Positions 1 to 9,359 of a stretch of DNA of 64,000 nt are shown one piece after another. The notes beneath the pieces were generated by a model. It made no database searches. It had not been told where the DNA came from and saw nothing but the letters and a program-made list of their open reading frames with translations. Numbering within the stretch: position 1 is the first letter of the stretch; the number at the start of each line of letters is the position of its first letter. The DNA lies in assembly GCF_000262345.1 (NCBI RefSeq), contig NZ_AJTQ01000078.1, forward strand, positions 1-64,000. Reading direction: 5' to 3'. Source of the stretch: Streptomyces xiaopingdaonensis. GTDB taxonomy: Bacteria > Actinomycetota > Actinomycetes > Streptomycetales > Streptomycetaceae. The position numbers were made by a program, and so were the translations under genes.

Positions 1-91
1 CTGCGTGGCCCGCGCCTTCGCGGTGAGGGCGATGCCCTCGTGCGTACGGCCCGGCACCCGCGCCAACAACTACTCGACCCGGAGGAAGCCA

Positions 92-1243
92 GTGTCGGTG
101 ACGCCTGCGTCCGCTTCGGTGAGCCCGTCGCTTTACGCGCCTGTCGTACTCGGAGACATCGAACTCGCCAACCGTGTCGTGATGGCCCCACTCACCAGAA
201 TGCGGGCGGGAGCTTCTGGCGTCCCCGGCGACCTGATGGTCGAGCATTACCGGCAGCGGGCCTCTCTCGGCCTGATCGTGACCGAGGGGATCTACTGCAG
301 TCACGAGTCCCAGGCATTCGTCGGCCAGCCGGGCATCGTCACAGATGAGCAGGTGGCCGGCTGGCGACGAGTAGCCTCGGCGGTGCACGCCCACGGCGGC
401 CGCATTGTCATGCAGATCGTGCACAGCGGCCGGGTGACCCACCCCGACATCAACGGCGGCCGGCCGGTCGTGGCGCCCAGTGCGATCGCCATCGACGGCG
501 CGGGGCACACGGCACGGGGCAAACAGCCTTTTCCGGTGCCGCAGGCCTTGACAGCCGCTGAGGCCGGCTCGGTCCTCACGGATTTCGTCGCCGCTTCCCG
601 ACATGCGATCGAGGCGGGCCTGGACGGAGTGGAGATCCACGCAGCCAACGGCTATCTCCTGCACCAGTTCCTCTCGTCCACCTCCAACCGGCGCACCGAC
701 TCCTACGGCGGGCCGCCCGAGAACCGAGCCCGCTTTGTCATCGAGGCGGTGACGGCCGTGGCACAGGCCATCGGTGCCGGGCGGGTCGGGCTGCGCGTCT
801 CACCGCAGCGCGACATCCAGGACGTCCTGGAGACCGACAGGGACGACGTCCTGGCCACCTACGGCCACCTGCTCGACCAATTGCGCCCGCTGAACCTGGC
901 CTACCTGTCCATCCGACACGAGGACCTGGGCGGCACGCTGGTCCAGGAATTGCGTCGCCGTTTCGGCGGGCGGCTGGTGGTCAACAGGGGCACTGCTCTC
1001 ATGACCACACGCGAGGAGGCGACGGAGCTGATAGAAGGCGCTCACGCCGATGCCGTGGCCGTCGGCCGGGCTGCCATCGCCAACCCGGACCTGGTGGAAC
1101 GCTGGCAGGGCGGACACCCGGAGAACGAGCCGCGCCAGGAGCTGTTCTACACGTCCGGCCCGGAGGGGTACACCGACTACCCGGCCCTCAGCTTGTCGGT
1201 TCTTGCGGGGAAGCAGCGGAAACAGCGGCTGGACAGGCGATGA
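92..1243 (+). CDS. Old yellow enzyme family FMN-dependent alkene reductase
   Basis: A 383-residue NADH:flavin oxidoreductase of the old yellow enzyme family, expected to reduce activated C=C bonds (enones, maleimides, nitro compounds) with FMN in the cytosol. The TIM-barrel markers are visible: APLTRMRA near the N-terminus, the HAANGYLLHQF block holding the substrate-binding His-x-x-Asn, the family signature NRRTDSYGGPPENRARF, and the C-terminal phosphate-binding part around AVGRAAIANPDLV. The open frame begins upstream at position 5, but the GTG at 92 has GGAGGAAG seven bases in front and starts just before the conserved LYAPV segment, so I prefer it. Its TGA overlaps the ATG of the next gene, a WYL regulator, so the two are likely cotranscribed. 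The substrate is unknown. Confidence 0.9.
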   Translation: MSVTPASASVSPSLYAPVVLGDIELANRVVMAPLTRMRAGASGVPGDLMVEHYRQRASLGLIVTEGIYCSHESQAFVGQPGIVTDEQVAGWRRVASAVHAHGGRIVMQIVHSGRVTHPDINGGRPVVAPSAIAIDGAGHTARGKQPFPVPQALTAAEAGSVLTDFVAASRHAIEAGLDGVEIHAANGYLLHQFLSSTSNRRTDSYGGPPENRARFVIEAVTAVAQAIGAGRVGLRVSPQRDIQDVLETDRDDVLATYGHLLDQLRPLNLAYLSIRHEDLGGTLVQELRRRFGGRLVVNRGTALMTTREEATELIEGAHADAVAVGRAAIANPDLVERWQGGHPENEPRQELFYTSGPEGYTDYPALSLSVLAGKQRKQRLDRR

Positions 1244-2220
1244 TCGCTACCTCTGCACGGTTGCTGCGGCTGGTCTCACTGCTCTCGTCCAGGCCCACGT
1301 GGTCCAACGCGGAGCTGGCCCGGCACCTGGACGTCACCGAGCGCACGGTACGCCGGGACGTCGACCGGCTGCGTGAACTCGGCTACGGCGTCAAGTCGGT
1401 CCCCGGCCCGGGCGGCGGTTACCGTTTCGGGGCCGGAAACCGCATACCTCCGCTGAACCTGGACGACGACGAGGTGTTCGCCGTTGCCATGGCGCTGCGG
1501 GAAGCAGCTCAGGGCGCCGCCCTCGGCGCCGATCCGGCGGCCCTGTCAGCTTTGCTGAAACTCCGTCAGATACTCCCCGCCCGGATGGCCAGGCGCCTGG
1601 AGAGCCTGGACGCCACCGTCGAACACACCCCGCGCTGTGAGTCTCCCCGGGCCTCCGCGGACGTGCTGTTCCTCCTGGCCTCCGTGTGCCGGGCATCCGA
1701 ACGCGCCACACTCACCTACCGCGACATGCACGGTGCCACCACGGTCCGGTGCGTCGACCCGTACCGCCTGGTCCACACCGGAGTCCACTGGTACTTCGTG
1801 GCCCGCGACGTCGAACGCTCCGCGTGGCGGACCTTCCGTGCCGACCGGGTGATCGACGTCGAGTCCACCGGCGAAGCGGTCGACCTGAGCGACGCCCCGG
1901 ACGCGGCGCAGCTGGTCTCCGACACCATCACCCGCACCGGCTACCCCCTCTTCGCGCGGGTGCGACTTCCGCTGTCCTTCGACGACTCCCGACGGCTGGT
2001 CGCCCCCATCGTCGCCACCCACGAGTCCGACGGACCGGACCGGACGATCATCACCATCGGCGGATCCGACCCCGACCAGCTCGCCGGCTACCTGCTCGGC
2101 CTGCGGACGCCCCTGGAGATCCTGTCGCCCGACTCCGTCCGTGAAGCACTGCGCGCACGCCTCGACACCCTCTACCACGCCAATGACATGCCGCGACCGG
2201 AACCCGGGGGGCCACGATGA
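1240..2220 (+). CDS. WYL-domain transcriptional regulator (YafY/DeoR-type)
   Basis: A 326-residue regulator with an N-terminal winged helix-turn-helix (residues 1-60; NAELARHLDVTERTVRRDVD is the recognition segment), a linker, a WYL ligand-sensing domain at about 140-215 (the motif reads WYF in HWYFVARD) and a C-terminal WCX-like extension. WYL proteins usually sense small molecules or nucleic-acid ligands and act as repressors or activators. The ATG overlaps the stop codon of the upstream old yellow enzyme gene (ATGA), which makes control of that enzyme the simplest guess, but the sequence shows no operator. The 252 bases downstream up to the SnoaL-like gene hold nothing I can recognise. Confidence 0.9.
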   Translation: MIATSARLLRLVSLLSSRPTWSNAELARHLDVTERTVRRDVDRLRELGYGVKSVPGPGGGYRFGAGNRIPPLNLDDDEVFAVAMALREAAQGAALGADPAALSALLKLRQILPARMARRLESLDATVEHTPRCESPRASADVLFLLASVCRASERATLTYRDMHGATTVRCVDPYRLVHTGVHWYFVARDVERSAWRTFRADRVIDVESTGEAVDLSDAPDAAQLVSDTITRTGYPLFARVRLPLSFDDSRRLVAPIVATHESDGPDRTIITIGGSDPDQLAGYLLGLRTPLEILSPDSVREALRARLDTLYHANDMPRPEPGGPR

Positions 2221-2472
2221 CGTCCGATCTCCGTGCATGCCGTGTGCCGTGTGCCGTGGGGCTCGGACGGCCCGGTGCAGGCCCTGGGGCGTGAGGCCTG
2301 CTCCGTCAGGTGCTCAGGCCGGAAGACGTGCGTCTCGTGTACGACCTTCCTCCCGCGTGGCCGGGAGACGGTGCGAACCACTTGGCCTGCGCAGGGCGGT
2401 CGCCTGCGCAGGCCAAGACGGATGGACGGCAAGGGCCGGGTGAGGTCCTGGGGGCCGTTCCCCACCGATGGA

Positions 2473-2889
2473 TCAGGGGTCGACGAGTACCTCATGCCGA
2501 GTCGTCGACCAGCGGCCGTCCTGCCGGGCGAATCGGTCGAGATAGCGCCCGGTGGCCGCGATGGTCCTGGGCTGCGGATGGCTGGATCCCGGCAGTCCGA
2601 TTCCGCTCAGCAGAACGAAGTGACTCTCGGCCTCGACCGTGTCCAGGCCCGAGACATACCGGAAGCGGTGGTTGGTCACCAGGTGCCGTGTGGGTTGCGG
2701 GCCGGCTTCGATGAGCCGGGCGATGGCGGCCCCGGTCACCTGGTGAGGGCCGGCGACGAAGGTCGCGTCCTGGAGCAGTGTGCAGAAAGCGTCCCTGTCG
2801 CCGTCGTCGACCGCCCGGGCACGCGCCAGGATCAGTTCCTGGATGGCCGCCCGGTCTTCCGCGGGCACCGTCGGCACCTGGTTCACCAC
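2473..2889 (-). CDS. SnoaL-like (NTF2-fold) protein
   Basis: A 138-residue protein of the SnoaL/NTF2-like fold. Typical features are the amphipathic N-terminal helices (AIQELILARARAVDDGDRDAFCTLL), a short mid strand GPHQVTGAAIA, the conserved TRHLVTNH followed by a strand segment, and a C-terminal DRFARQDGRWSTTRHEV that closes the cone-shaped barrel. Members are cyclases, dehydratases, hydrolases or simple binding proteins, so the reaction cannot be assigned. It overlaps the upstream SDR gene by seven bases and is read in the same direction, so the pair forms a two-gene operon in which this protein may act on the product of the SDR. Confidence 0.8.
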   Translation of the reverse strand: MVNQVPTVPAEDRAAIQELILARARAVDDGDRDAFCTLLQDATFVAGPHQVTGAAIARLIEAGPQPTRHLVTNHRFRYVSGLDTVEAESHFVLLSGIGLPGSSHPQPRTIAATGRYLDRFARQDGRWSTTRHEVLVDP

Positions 2890-3581
2890 GGGACGACCCC
2901 TTCTCGGCTGAGGAAGATTCCGGTGGGTCCATCGGGAGAGAGTGTGGCCAGTCGCACGATGGCTTCGGAGCCCTCGGCAACGGTCTGGGTACCCATGTGG
3001 TCGTTGATGTCCGTGTCAGTCGGGCCCGGGTCGGCGATGTTGATACGGAAGTGGGGATACGCCTCCGCGTACTTGAGCGTGAGCATGTTGATGGCTGCCT
3101 TGCTCGGCTGGTAGTAGGGCAGCGGGTTCGCATGCTCAATCGTGCTCGGATCCACGGAACGGGTGAAGGATCCCATGCTGCTGGACACGTTCACGATGCG
3201 AGGGGCCTTTGACTTCTCCAAGAGCGGCAGGAAGGCACGCGTGGTGCGGAGCGTCCCGAGGAAGTTGGTCTGCAACACTCGCTCGGCGTGCTCGGCAGTC
3301 ACCTCGAGCATGCTGGTGACACGCGGGCCCGGAATGCCGGCGTTGTTGATGAGGACGTCGATGCCGCCCTCTTGGTCGAGGACGTCCGCCGCTGCCGCCT
3401 CGACCGACGTCTGGCTGCTCACGTCTATCTGGACGAAGCGTGCGCCGAGTTCAACAGCGGCCGCCTTGCCCCGCTCAGGGTCGCGGGCCCCGACCAGGAC
3501 GTGGTGGCCCAACTCGATGAGTTGGCGTGCGGTTTCATAGCCGATGCCCTTGTTGGCACCGGTGATGAAGGTTGTGGTCAT
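2883..3581 (-). CDS. Short-chain dehydrogenase/reductase
   Basis: A 232-residue classical SDR. The Rossmann NAD(P)-binding motif TGANKGIG stands at the extreme N-terminus, NNAG is present in the middle, and the catalytic Ser (NVSSSMGS) and Tyr-x-x-x-Lys (YQPSK) are intact. An Arg after the second strand (GARDPERG) favours NADPH. The length matches carbonyl-reductase-like SDRs. It is the first gene of a two-gene operon with the SnoaL-like protein, overlapping it by seven bases. The substrate is not predictable from sequence. Confidence 0.88.
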   Translation of the reverse strand: MTTTFITGANKGIGYETARQLIELGHHVLVGARDPERGKAAAVELGARFVQIDVSSQTSVEAAAADVLDQEGGIDVLINNAGIPGPRVTSMLEVTAEHAERVLQTNFLGTLRTTRAFLPLLEKSKAPRIVNVSSSMGSFTRSVDPSTIEHANPLPYYQPSKAAINMLTLKYAEAYPHFRINIADPGPTDTDINDHMGTQTVAEGSEAIVRLATLSPDGPTGIFLSREGVVPW

Positions 3582-4303
3582 CGTCGTTTCCTTGTGAGCG
3601 GTCTGCGGGCAGAAGCCTGAACAACCAGCGCGATGTCGGCGGCTGGCTCCGGTACTTACGGAGGCGATTCCCGGAACCCGTGTTCACGGCGGCTTGTCTG
3701 ACCGGGAGAGGCGGGTGCTTCTTCCTTCGAAGACAACGTTCGCTGCTCAGGCGCCTGCGTAGAAGGCTGTGCGAAAGGGGGTGTACGACGCCCAGGAATG
3801 GAGTTTCTCCCCTGGAAGGATCTCGTCGAGGCCGATTCGTACCGCCTCTGGAGGGCACGTTCCCCAGGCGTGACAGTCGTCAGTCGCTTCCGGTCTATTT
3901 GATCGACGCGCCGAAAGGCGAAGCTTTCATGTGAGCAGGACGCCCGGACGGGCGTGGGCATGCCAGGGCCGCTGAAACGCGGCGAACTGTGAGCGGTGCA
4001 ATGGGCTCGGCCGAGGGAGACCTTCGACTGGGCGCGAGGAGAACCACGTGCTGACCGCTCAGCGTCGGCTGGTCTGGCGTAGTCGGCGGTTCTTCTCGAT
4101 CAGGGCACATGCTGTCAGCCGCGCCTCACGAGTAAGTTCACGGGTCTGCCCGTGGGCGGGATATCTGCGTGCGGTGTCCCGGGCCCCGCGGTGGGCCAGT
4201 GCTTGGCCGTGCCAGAGACCCAAGACAGTGCCTGCGCTGGGATCACGGAGTTCTTGGCAAGTTGATGCGGCCGCTCCTGGCCCGCGGATGTGCGCATCCG
4301 CTC
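3582..4303. other. 722-base gap without a supported gene
   Basis: Several open frames cross this stretch on both strands, but none has a ribosome site, a coherent domain or coding bias that I trust. A short minus-strand piece around 4070-4130 reads as a charged helix (ALIEKNRRLRQ) and could be a relic. I see no RNA gene, repeat or terminator here. Confidence 0.4.
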
Positions 4304-4672
4304 TCAAGCGCCCATGCCACGCAGGGTCCGCTCAAGACCGGCGTTGATGCGGTCCATGGTGGCTGCGTATGCCTCGGGCATGTCGACATCGAGACGGTCG
4401 GCGAGCACGAAGACCCACCACAGGCATTCGGCCAGCTTGTGCTGCAGTTCAGCGTCCACATCCCCGTCGATGCCCCAGGTGCGCTCGGCGGCCAGCACCA
4501 GACGCCCGACGTAGGCGGCGTCGTTGGTGAAGCCGACCGCGAGTTCCGGCAGGGTCCAGGTCCTGCCCAGAACTCGCTGTTCGATCTTCTCGTACTGGGC
4601 TCGGACCTCCAGGGCCCTGTCGTCAGCTTCTCCAAGTCCAGCCTTGTTCTCGTGTGCCGGCGTCTCGCTCAT
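4304..4672 (-). CDS. MazG-like nucleotide pyrophosphohydrolase family protein
   Basis: A 122-residue all-helical protein resembling the MazG/dUTPase-type pyrophosphohydrolase fold: an early Glu-rich helix (ADDRALEVRAQYEKIEQ), a central helix in AYVGRLVLAAERTWG and a closing helix in ELQHKLAECLWWVFVLADR, which resembles the E-L-x-D-v-L-W-y-L-l-a-l-A-d-r block of MazG-like proteins. The usual metal-binding Glu-x-x-Glu/Asp pattern is not perfect, so activity on nucleotides is uncertain. The start at 4672 is preceded by GAGAGGAAG at a good distance; an ATG 36 bases upstream lacks such a site. The gene stands alone. Confidence 0.6.
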   Translation of the reverse strand: MSETPAHENKAGLGEADDRALEVRAQYEKIEQRVLGRTWTLPELAVGFTNDAAYVGRLVLAAERTWGIDGDVDAELQHKLAECLWWVFVLADRLDVDMPEAYAATMDRINAGLERTLRGMGA

Positions 4673-4913
4673 CTGGGCTTCCTCTCGAAGGTATGTCCGT
4701 GTCATCAACGACGCTAGAAGCAGATGCGGTCGCGATCAGTCCTGGTTTGCTCTTGGGGCCATCGAATGGGTCGGCACATGGAGGACCTTCAGCGCATGGC
4801 CGACGGTCAAGGTGTTCACCGAACGTCTCGGCGTGACGTCACGGGTTGGCCGCGCTGAAACGCGTGTCCTGGCCGGTGATGCGATGAGAGCGGTATGTCT
4901 CCCGTGGTGGAGG

Positions 4914-6026
4914 TCATGGCGTATCCGGGGGTGCCAGTTCGAATTCGGCGTGAGGCGATTCGATCCCGTTGATCTGGAGGGAGATCGCATGTCGGCCCGG
5001 GTGATACCGGCGTGTGGTGATCGGCCGGAAGGAGTGCTCGCGTGCGACCTCGATCTGTTCGTCCGGAGCAAGAGCGCGGGTGGTGAGCTTGAAGGTCTTG
5101 CCGCGCTGTTGCCCGTTGGCCTTGCGGTGGTGAACGACGTAGTCGATGGTGAGCCGTGCCGCGGCCTCGCCGATGTTGCGAATCGAAGCCGTGAAGCGGA
5201 CCGTCCCACCGAACGCAACGGTCTCCTGGTCCAGGTGGGGTCCATCGACGTCCAGCGTTGCGGGAGCGAAGCCGAGCAGTTCCAGCGCACCTGGGTGGCC
5301 GCGCTTGACGAGAGTGCGCAGCCCGTGGCGCACCACGCGTTCGGTGGTGGCCGCCGGGTGGTTCAGCCAGCGGCTGGCTGTGTCGAGAACCACCTCGGGG
5401 TGGTCGCGGCTGAGGTCGTTGAGATGGTTGGCGACCGAGCGGCGCACGTACTCGCTCTCGTCCCGGTAGAGGGCGTCCAGGACAGGGACGGTCGCTTCGG
5501 GGCGGGCCTGGAGGTGCGGGATGCGGACCGACCAGGGCAGATAGGGGCGCGTTCCTTCGGAGGCGAGCCTGCGCACGTCCGGGTCGGGTGAGCCGGTCCA
5601 GCCGCTGACGATGGTGTCGAGGGCCCGGTCGAGATCGTGCCGGAGCAGTGTCCGGACGGCGAATTCCGAGGAGAGGCGTCCGGTGAGGCCGGCCAGCAGT
5701 TCCATCGCGTCGTCGAAGACCGCCGGCTCGTCCTCCTGGACGGCGCGAGTGGCGAGAGCGCTGGTGACCGGCCAGATCAGCCAGCCGGTGAACTGTGCGT
5801 CTTCGCGAGCGATACGCACGGTGCGCGCCAGCGTTGCGTAAGTGCCCGGAAGATCGGCGAGCAGCGCGTCGCGCAACAGGTCGGCGCGCTTGCGCAGGGG
5901 CAGTGCGTCGATCTGCGGGGGCGCCGCGCGCAGCGTCGTGAGGTCGGCATCCGGGGCGGCGGCGTGGATCGCGCGGGTGAGGTTGCGGGCAGTGTGGCGG
6001 CTGATGAGCTGGTCGGCGAAAGGCAT
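4914..6026 (-). CDS. AlkC-like DNA alkylation repair protein with C-terminal Ig-like domain
   Basis: A 370-residue HEAT-repeat protein of the AlkC/AlkD group of DNA glycosylases, which excise N3- and N7-alkylated purines. Residues 1-230 form stacked helical repeats with family blocks: DAMELLAGLTGRLSSEFAVR, then SEGTRPYLPWS, and YVRRSVANHLNDLSRDHPE. Residues 245-370 are beta-rich (VRFTASIRNIG ... DYVVHHRKANGQ ... HAISLQINGI) and match the Ig-like domain that distinguishes AlkC from AlkD. It is followed after 10 bases on the same strand by no coding overlap, but lies directly downstream of the small ABM-like gene and may share its transcript. Confidence 0.88.
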   Translation of the reverse strand: MPFADQLISRHTARNLTRAIHAAAPDADLTTLRAAPPQIDALPLRKRADLLRDALLADLPGTYATLARTVRIAREDAQFTGWLIWPVTSALATRAVQEDEPAVFDDAMELLAGLTGRLSSEFAVRTLLRHDLDRALDTIVSGWTGSPDPDVRRLASEGTRPYLPWSVRIPHLQARPEATVPVLDALYRDESEYVRRSVANHLNDLSRDHPEVVLDTASRWLNHPAATTERVVRHGLRTLVKRGHPGALELLGFAPATLDVDGPHLDQETVAFGGTVRFTASIRNIGEAAARLTIDYVVHHRKANGQQRGKTFKLTTRALAPDEQIEVAREHSFRPITTRRYHPGRHAISLQINGIESPHAEFELAPPDTP

Positions 6027-6036
6027 GAGTGGGGCC

Positions 6037-6339
6037 CTACGCGACGCGCTGCAGTGTGCGGGTGATCTGCCAGTCCACGCTGTCGTGGTCGATCGTGGCG
6101 TGGACGGGGGAGTCCGCCATCTCTCCAGTGATGCCGGCCGCCCCGGCGCGCGCGTGGGGCAGGCTGTCGTAGGCGACGATGTCGATGATGCGTCCGTCGT
6201 CGGTCTCGACGATACGTCGCCACAGGAATCCGGGCCGGCGGTGGAGGTAGGCGTTGATGTCGGCGTTCGCCTCGATGAAGTCCTTGGCGGTGTGGCCTTC
6301 AGCGGGGCGCAGGGTGGTGATTTCGAGTGTCTCGGCCAT
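6037..6339 (-). CDS. Small ABM-like (ferredoxin-fold) protein
   Basis: A 100-residue protein with the dimeric alpha/beta-barrel pattern of antibiotic-biosynthesis-monooxygenase-like proteins: strand LEITTLRPA, helix AKDFIEANADINAYLHRRPG, strand LWRRIVETDDGRIIDIVAYDS and a final strand VDWQITRTLQ. The block R-x-P-G-F-x-x-R and the D-G-x-x-x-D-x-V-x-W/Y pattern are typical. These proteins are small monooxygenases, heme-degrading enzymes or simply ligand binders. I chose the ATG at 6339 because GGAG lies about 10 bases upstream; the longer frame would add a low-complexity N-terminus. It sits 10 bases upstream of the AlkC-like gene on the same strand. Confidence 0.7.
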   Translation of the reverse strand: MAETLEITTLRPAEGHTAKDFIEANADINAYLHRRPGFLWRRIVETDDGRIIDIVAYDSLPHARAGAAGITGEMADSPVHATIDHDSVDWQITRTLQRVA

Positions 6340-6987
6340 GGTGATGTGCTCCGTTATCAGCCCCTGCTCCGGGGCGTGACGCGTATTCCCGTGCCGGCCC
6401 GCGGGTGAGGATCTGTGTCGCCCAGTGGCTCCCGGCCGTGGTCTTCTCTCACCTGAGTCTTTCGCCGCTGCGCCGGGCTGGGAAGGACGTGTCAACCTGG
6501 GTGTGCGGCACCCAGGTTCAGCGGTCCGGCCGGGGCTTGATCAGCGCCTCGCGGGCCGCGAGCTCTACCAGGGCTCGGCGATCCGCTCGGTGCCGCGCCC
6601 GGCAGGCCTTCGGAGCAGGGGCGGCCACACGACTCGTGCGAACTGCCCGGACGTGTCGTGTGGGGTGGTTCGAGGTACGGGATGTGGGTGGTGCTATTGC
6701 TCCCCAGCAACGCCTGCGACCAGCGAGAACGATCTGGTACTCGTCCATGTCGAGCAGCGTGACCCGCAGATCAGGACGGCGGTGACGGAGGTCTTCCGGA
6801 CAGCGAGCCCACCACCGGGCTGGTGCTGCTGCGGAGCGGGGCGGTGGCCGGAGGTAACCTGGACCATCCCGACTCCGTACGCGACCACCTGAAGCGAATA
6901 GCGCGTACCGTCCTGGCAGCGGGGCGCAGCGTCCGACGACACCGCCGCTCCTCGGCACCCCTTTCCCCACCAGCCAGTAGGTCGGAA
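6340..6987. other. 648-base divergent intergenic stretch
   Basis: This lies between the leftward ABM-like gene and the rightward XRE regulator and must carry their promoters. On the minus strand around 6700-6800 one frame reads PEDLRHRRPDLRVTLLDMDE, which resembles the start of a LysR-family effector domain, but the frame breaks on both sides. If real it is a decayed regulator. Nothing else is recognisable. Confidence 0.3.
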
Positions 6988-7827
6988 ATGCAGCAGGCAC
7001 AGAACGAACTCGGCGACTTCCTCCGGTCGAACCGCGCCCGTATCGAGCCCGCCGACGTGGGCCTGCCCCCCGGCGGTGGGGCCCGCCGGGTGAAGGGACT
7101 GCGCCGGGAAGAGGTGGCCGTCCTGGCCGGAGTGAGCGCCGACTACTACGCGCGCCTGGAGCAGGGGCGCGAGCGGAACCCGTCGCCACAGGTCATCGAG
7201 GCGGTCGGACGGGCCATGCGACTGACGCCGGATGCGCGCACCCATCTCTTCCGGCTGGCGGGTCTGCATCCGGCCCTCACCTCGGCTGCGGACCGCGACC
7301 TGGTCCATCCCTCCCTGCTCCACCTCCTGGATGCCTTTCCGGCGGCCGCCGCCTACGTACTCAGCCCCGCCTTCGACGTCCTGGCGAAGAACGCCGTGGC
7401 CGCAGCCCTTCTTGCCCCCTTCGAGGGCACCCCGAACATGGTCCGCGTGCTGTTCCGACACCCCCGCGCGCGTGAGGTCTTCGTCGAATGGCCCACGGTG
7501 GCGCGCGCCACGGTGCATGCGCTGCGGCTGCACGCAGGCAGGTTCCCCGACGACCCGGACATCGACGACCTGGTGTCCGAGCTGTCCGAGACCTCGGGAG
7601 AGTTCCGCAAGCTGTGGCAGGACAACCAGGTGGAGAACATGGCCCGAGCGTTCAAGGTGTTCGTGCTCCCCGAGATCGGCCGCGTCGAACTGACCTACCA
7701 GACCTTCGACGTCCATGACGCCCCCGGACAGCAGCTCCTGGTCGGCGTTCCGGAGCCCGGCAGCGCCAGCGCCGCCGCGATCGAGTCCCTGCGGACGCCG
7801 GCCGAGCGGGGCGCCGCCAGCGCGTGA
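6988..7827 (+). CDS. XRE-family regulator with MmyB-like ligand domain
   Basis: A 279-residue regulator with an N-terminal helix-turn-helix (GLRREEVAVLAGVSADYYARLEQGRERNPS, residues about 33-62) and a C-terminal MmyB-type ligand-binding domain (PAFDVLAKNAVAAALL, the NMVRVLFRHPRAREVF block and the closing VELTYQTFDV). This architecture is abundant in Streptomyces, often next to the oxidoreductase it controls; here a saccharopine-dehydrogenase-like reductase follows after 153 bases. The ATG at 6988 was chosen because it opens the conserved ELGDFLRSNRAR segment; the upstream in-frame extension has no domain. Confidence 0.9.
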   Translation: MQQAQNELGDFLRSNRARIEPADVGLPPGGGARRVKGLRREEVAVLAGVSADYYARLEQGRERNPSPQVIEAVGRAMRLTPDARTHLFRLAGLHPALTSAADRDLVHPSLLHLLDAFPAAAAYVLSPAFDVLAKNAVAAALLAPFEGTPNMVRVLFRHPRAREVFVEWPTVARATVHALRLHAGRFPDDPDIDDLVSELSETSGEFRKLWQDNQVENMARAFKVFVLPEIGRVELTYQTFDVHDAPGQQLLVGVPEPGSASAAAIESLRTPAERGAASA

Positions 7828-7915
7828 CGCCGCACCGGCGAAGCAACGCCAGGCGGCACAAGACAAGGACCGTAGCTGTCCGGATCTGCTCCTAGCCTGA
7901 AGGAGAGGCGCCCAC

Positions 7916-7939
7916 GGCCGAGGGCCGAACCCCTCGGCC
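7916..7939 (+). terminator. Stem-loop after the XRE gene
   Basis: GGCCGAGGG pairs perfectly with CCCTCGGCC across a six-base loop, about 90 bases past the stop codon and 40 bases before the next start. There is no T-run, as is common for actinobacterial terminators. It could also be a hairpin in the leader of the next gene. Confidence 0.45.
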
Positions 7940-7980
7940 GGGCCCTCCCCCTTCAGCCGTACCTCTCACAGGAGCACCCC

Positions 7981-9009
7981 ATGGCAGCCATTCCCCGCCT
8001 GCTCGTCTACGGAGCAACCGGCTACACCGGAAGGCTGGTGGCGGAACACGCCAAGCAGTCGGGCCTCGATGTCGTCGTGGCAGGACGCAACAGGGAGCGC
8101 ATCACCGCGCTGGGCGAAGAACTCGGTGTCGAAAGCCGAGCAGTCGCGCTCGATGACCCGGAGATCCTGCGGGCCGCGCTCGACGACATCACCGTGGTCC
8201 TGAACGTCGCCGGCCCCTTCCGCCACACCGCGCGCCCGCTGATGGACGCCAGTATCAACGCCGGGGTGCACTACCTCGACACCACCGCCGAGTACGACAT
8301 TTTCGCCGCCGCACGCTCCCGACATGCCCAGGCTCACGCGGCCGGCGTGATGATCATGTCCGGCGCCGGGTGGGACGTCGTACCCAGCGACAGCGTGGCC
8401 ACCCACGCCGCCGCGCGCGTCACCGACCCGGTCAGTCTCCGACTCGCCCTCAAACTTCTCAGCGCCACCCCCGAGGAAGCGGCAGGCCTCAACCTCTTCT
8501 CCCGCGGCTCCATCGTCAGCGCCACCGAAGGCATCGGTGACCTGGGCGTGCTCGTCCGCACCGACGGAGACATCGTCACCCTGAAGGAGCCGAAGGTCGC
8601 CTCCTTCGACTTCGGCGACAGCGGTCCCGAGGAAGCCGTGTCCGCGTCCATGGGCGACCTGGTCACCAGTTACTTCGCCACCGGCATCCCCTCGATCGAG
8701 GTCTACGTGCAGGCCGGGCAGCCGCTGCCCATCGACCTCGACCTCTCCGCACTGCCCGACGGTCCCACCGCCGAAGAACGGGAAGTGGGCCGCAGCAAGG
8801 TCGTCGCCGAGGTCACCGGCCGGGACGGCAGCGTGGCCCGCTCCCTCATCGACACGCCCACCGGCTACCGGTTCACCCAGCTGTCGTCCGTGGAAATCGC
8901 CCGCCGTGTGCTGGCCGGCTCCTTCACACCGGGGTTCCAGTCACCTTCCTCCGCCTACGGCCCCGAAATCGCTCTCGCGATCGCCGATACGCATATCAAG
9001 GACCTTTAG
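7981..9009 (+). CDS. Saccharopine dehydrogenase-like NAD(P)-binding reductase
   Basis: A 342-residue protein with an N-terminal Rossmann fold (YGATGYTGRLVAEHA, residues 9-23) and the layout of saccharopine-dehydrogenase-like or trans-acting enoyl reductase proteins: VVVAGRNRERI after the second strand, NVAGPFRHTARPLMDA for the cofactor loop, VHYLDTTAEYD, and GAGWDVVPSD. These proteins act on diverse substrates and are not lysine enzymes as a rule. It follows the XRE regulator, its likely regulator, in the same direction. CACAGGAGCACCCC places a good ribosome site ahead of the ATG. Confidence 0.85.
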   Translation: MAAIPRLLVYGATGYTGRLVAEHAKQSGLDVVVAGRNRERITALGEELGVESRAVALDDPEILRAALDDITVVLNVAGPFRHTARPLMDASINAGVHYLDTTAEYDIFAAARSRHAQAHAAGVMIMSGAGWDVVPSDSVATHAAARVTDPVSLRLALKLLSATPEEAAGLNLFSRGSIVSATEGIGDLGVLVRTDGDIVTLKEPKVASFDFGDSGPEEAVSASMGDLVTSYFATGIPSIEVYVQAGQPLPIDLDLSALPDGPTAEEREVGRSKVVAEVTGRDGSVARSLIDTPTGYRFTQLSSVEIARRVLAGSFTPGFQSPSSAYGPEIALAIADTHIKDL

Positions 9010-9359
9010 GTTCGAGCCACGCCGGCGATGCCGATGGCGCACTGGGCACGGAGGTGGAGTGACTCGCCGGTGCCCAGGCCGGCCGCATCATCGGCCATCG
9101 GCAGGAACCAATGTGACGACTGTGGAACCCTGACAATCACGTCGGACGGTGCACGCGATCGGCATCGACCCCTGCATCAGCGCAAGCGGTTGATCACTGA
9201 CAGCCGTACGGTGACCAGCTCCGGTGGACAGCCGGTGGACAGACGCCTTCGGAGGGGCCAGTACGGGGCCGCACGGGGCAGACTGACACGCATCGTCTGA
9301 TCAGGTAAGACGTCACCAGACGACACTGTGCGGCACCACCCGACATGAACGCTCTCGGT
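9010..9359. other. Gap before the tRNA fragment with short direct and inverted repeats
   Basis: No gene is supported here. GGTGGACAGCC and GGTGGACAGAC lie close together at about 9221-9244, and TCGTCTG at about 9294 faces CAGACGA at about 9317. Repeats of this size beside a tRNA 3' end are what recombinase arm sites of integrative elements look like, but this is only suggestive. Confidence 0.35.

Noticed and set aside
6690..6810. LysR-like piece PEDLRHRRPDLRVTLLDMDE
   Set aside because: It is a single short match with broken frames on both sides; mentioned only in the gap entry.
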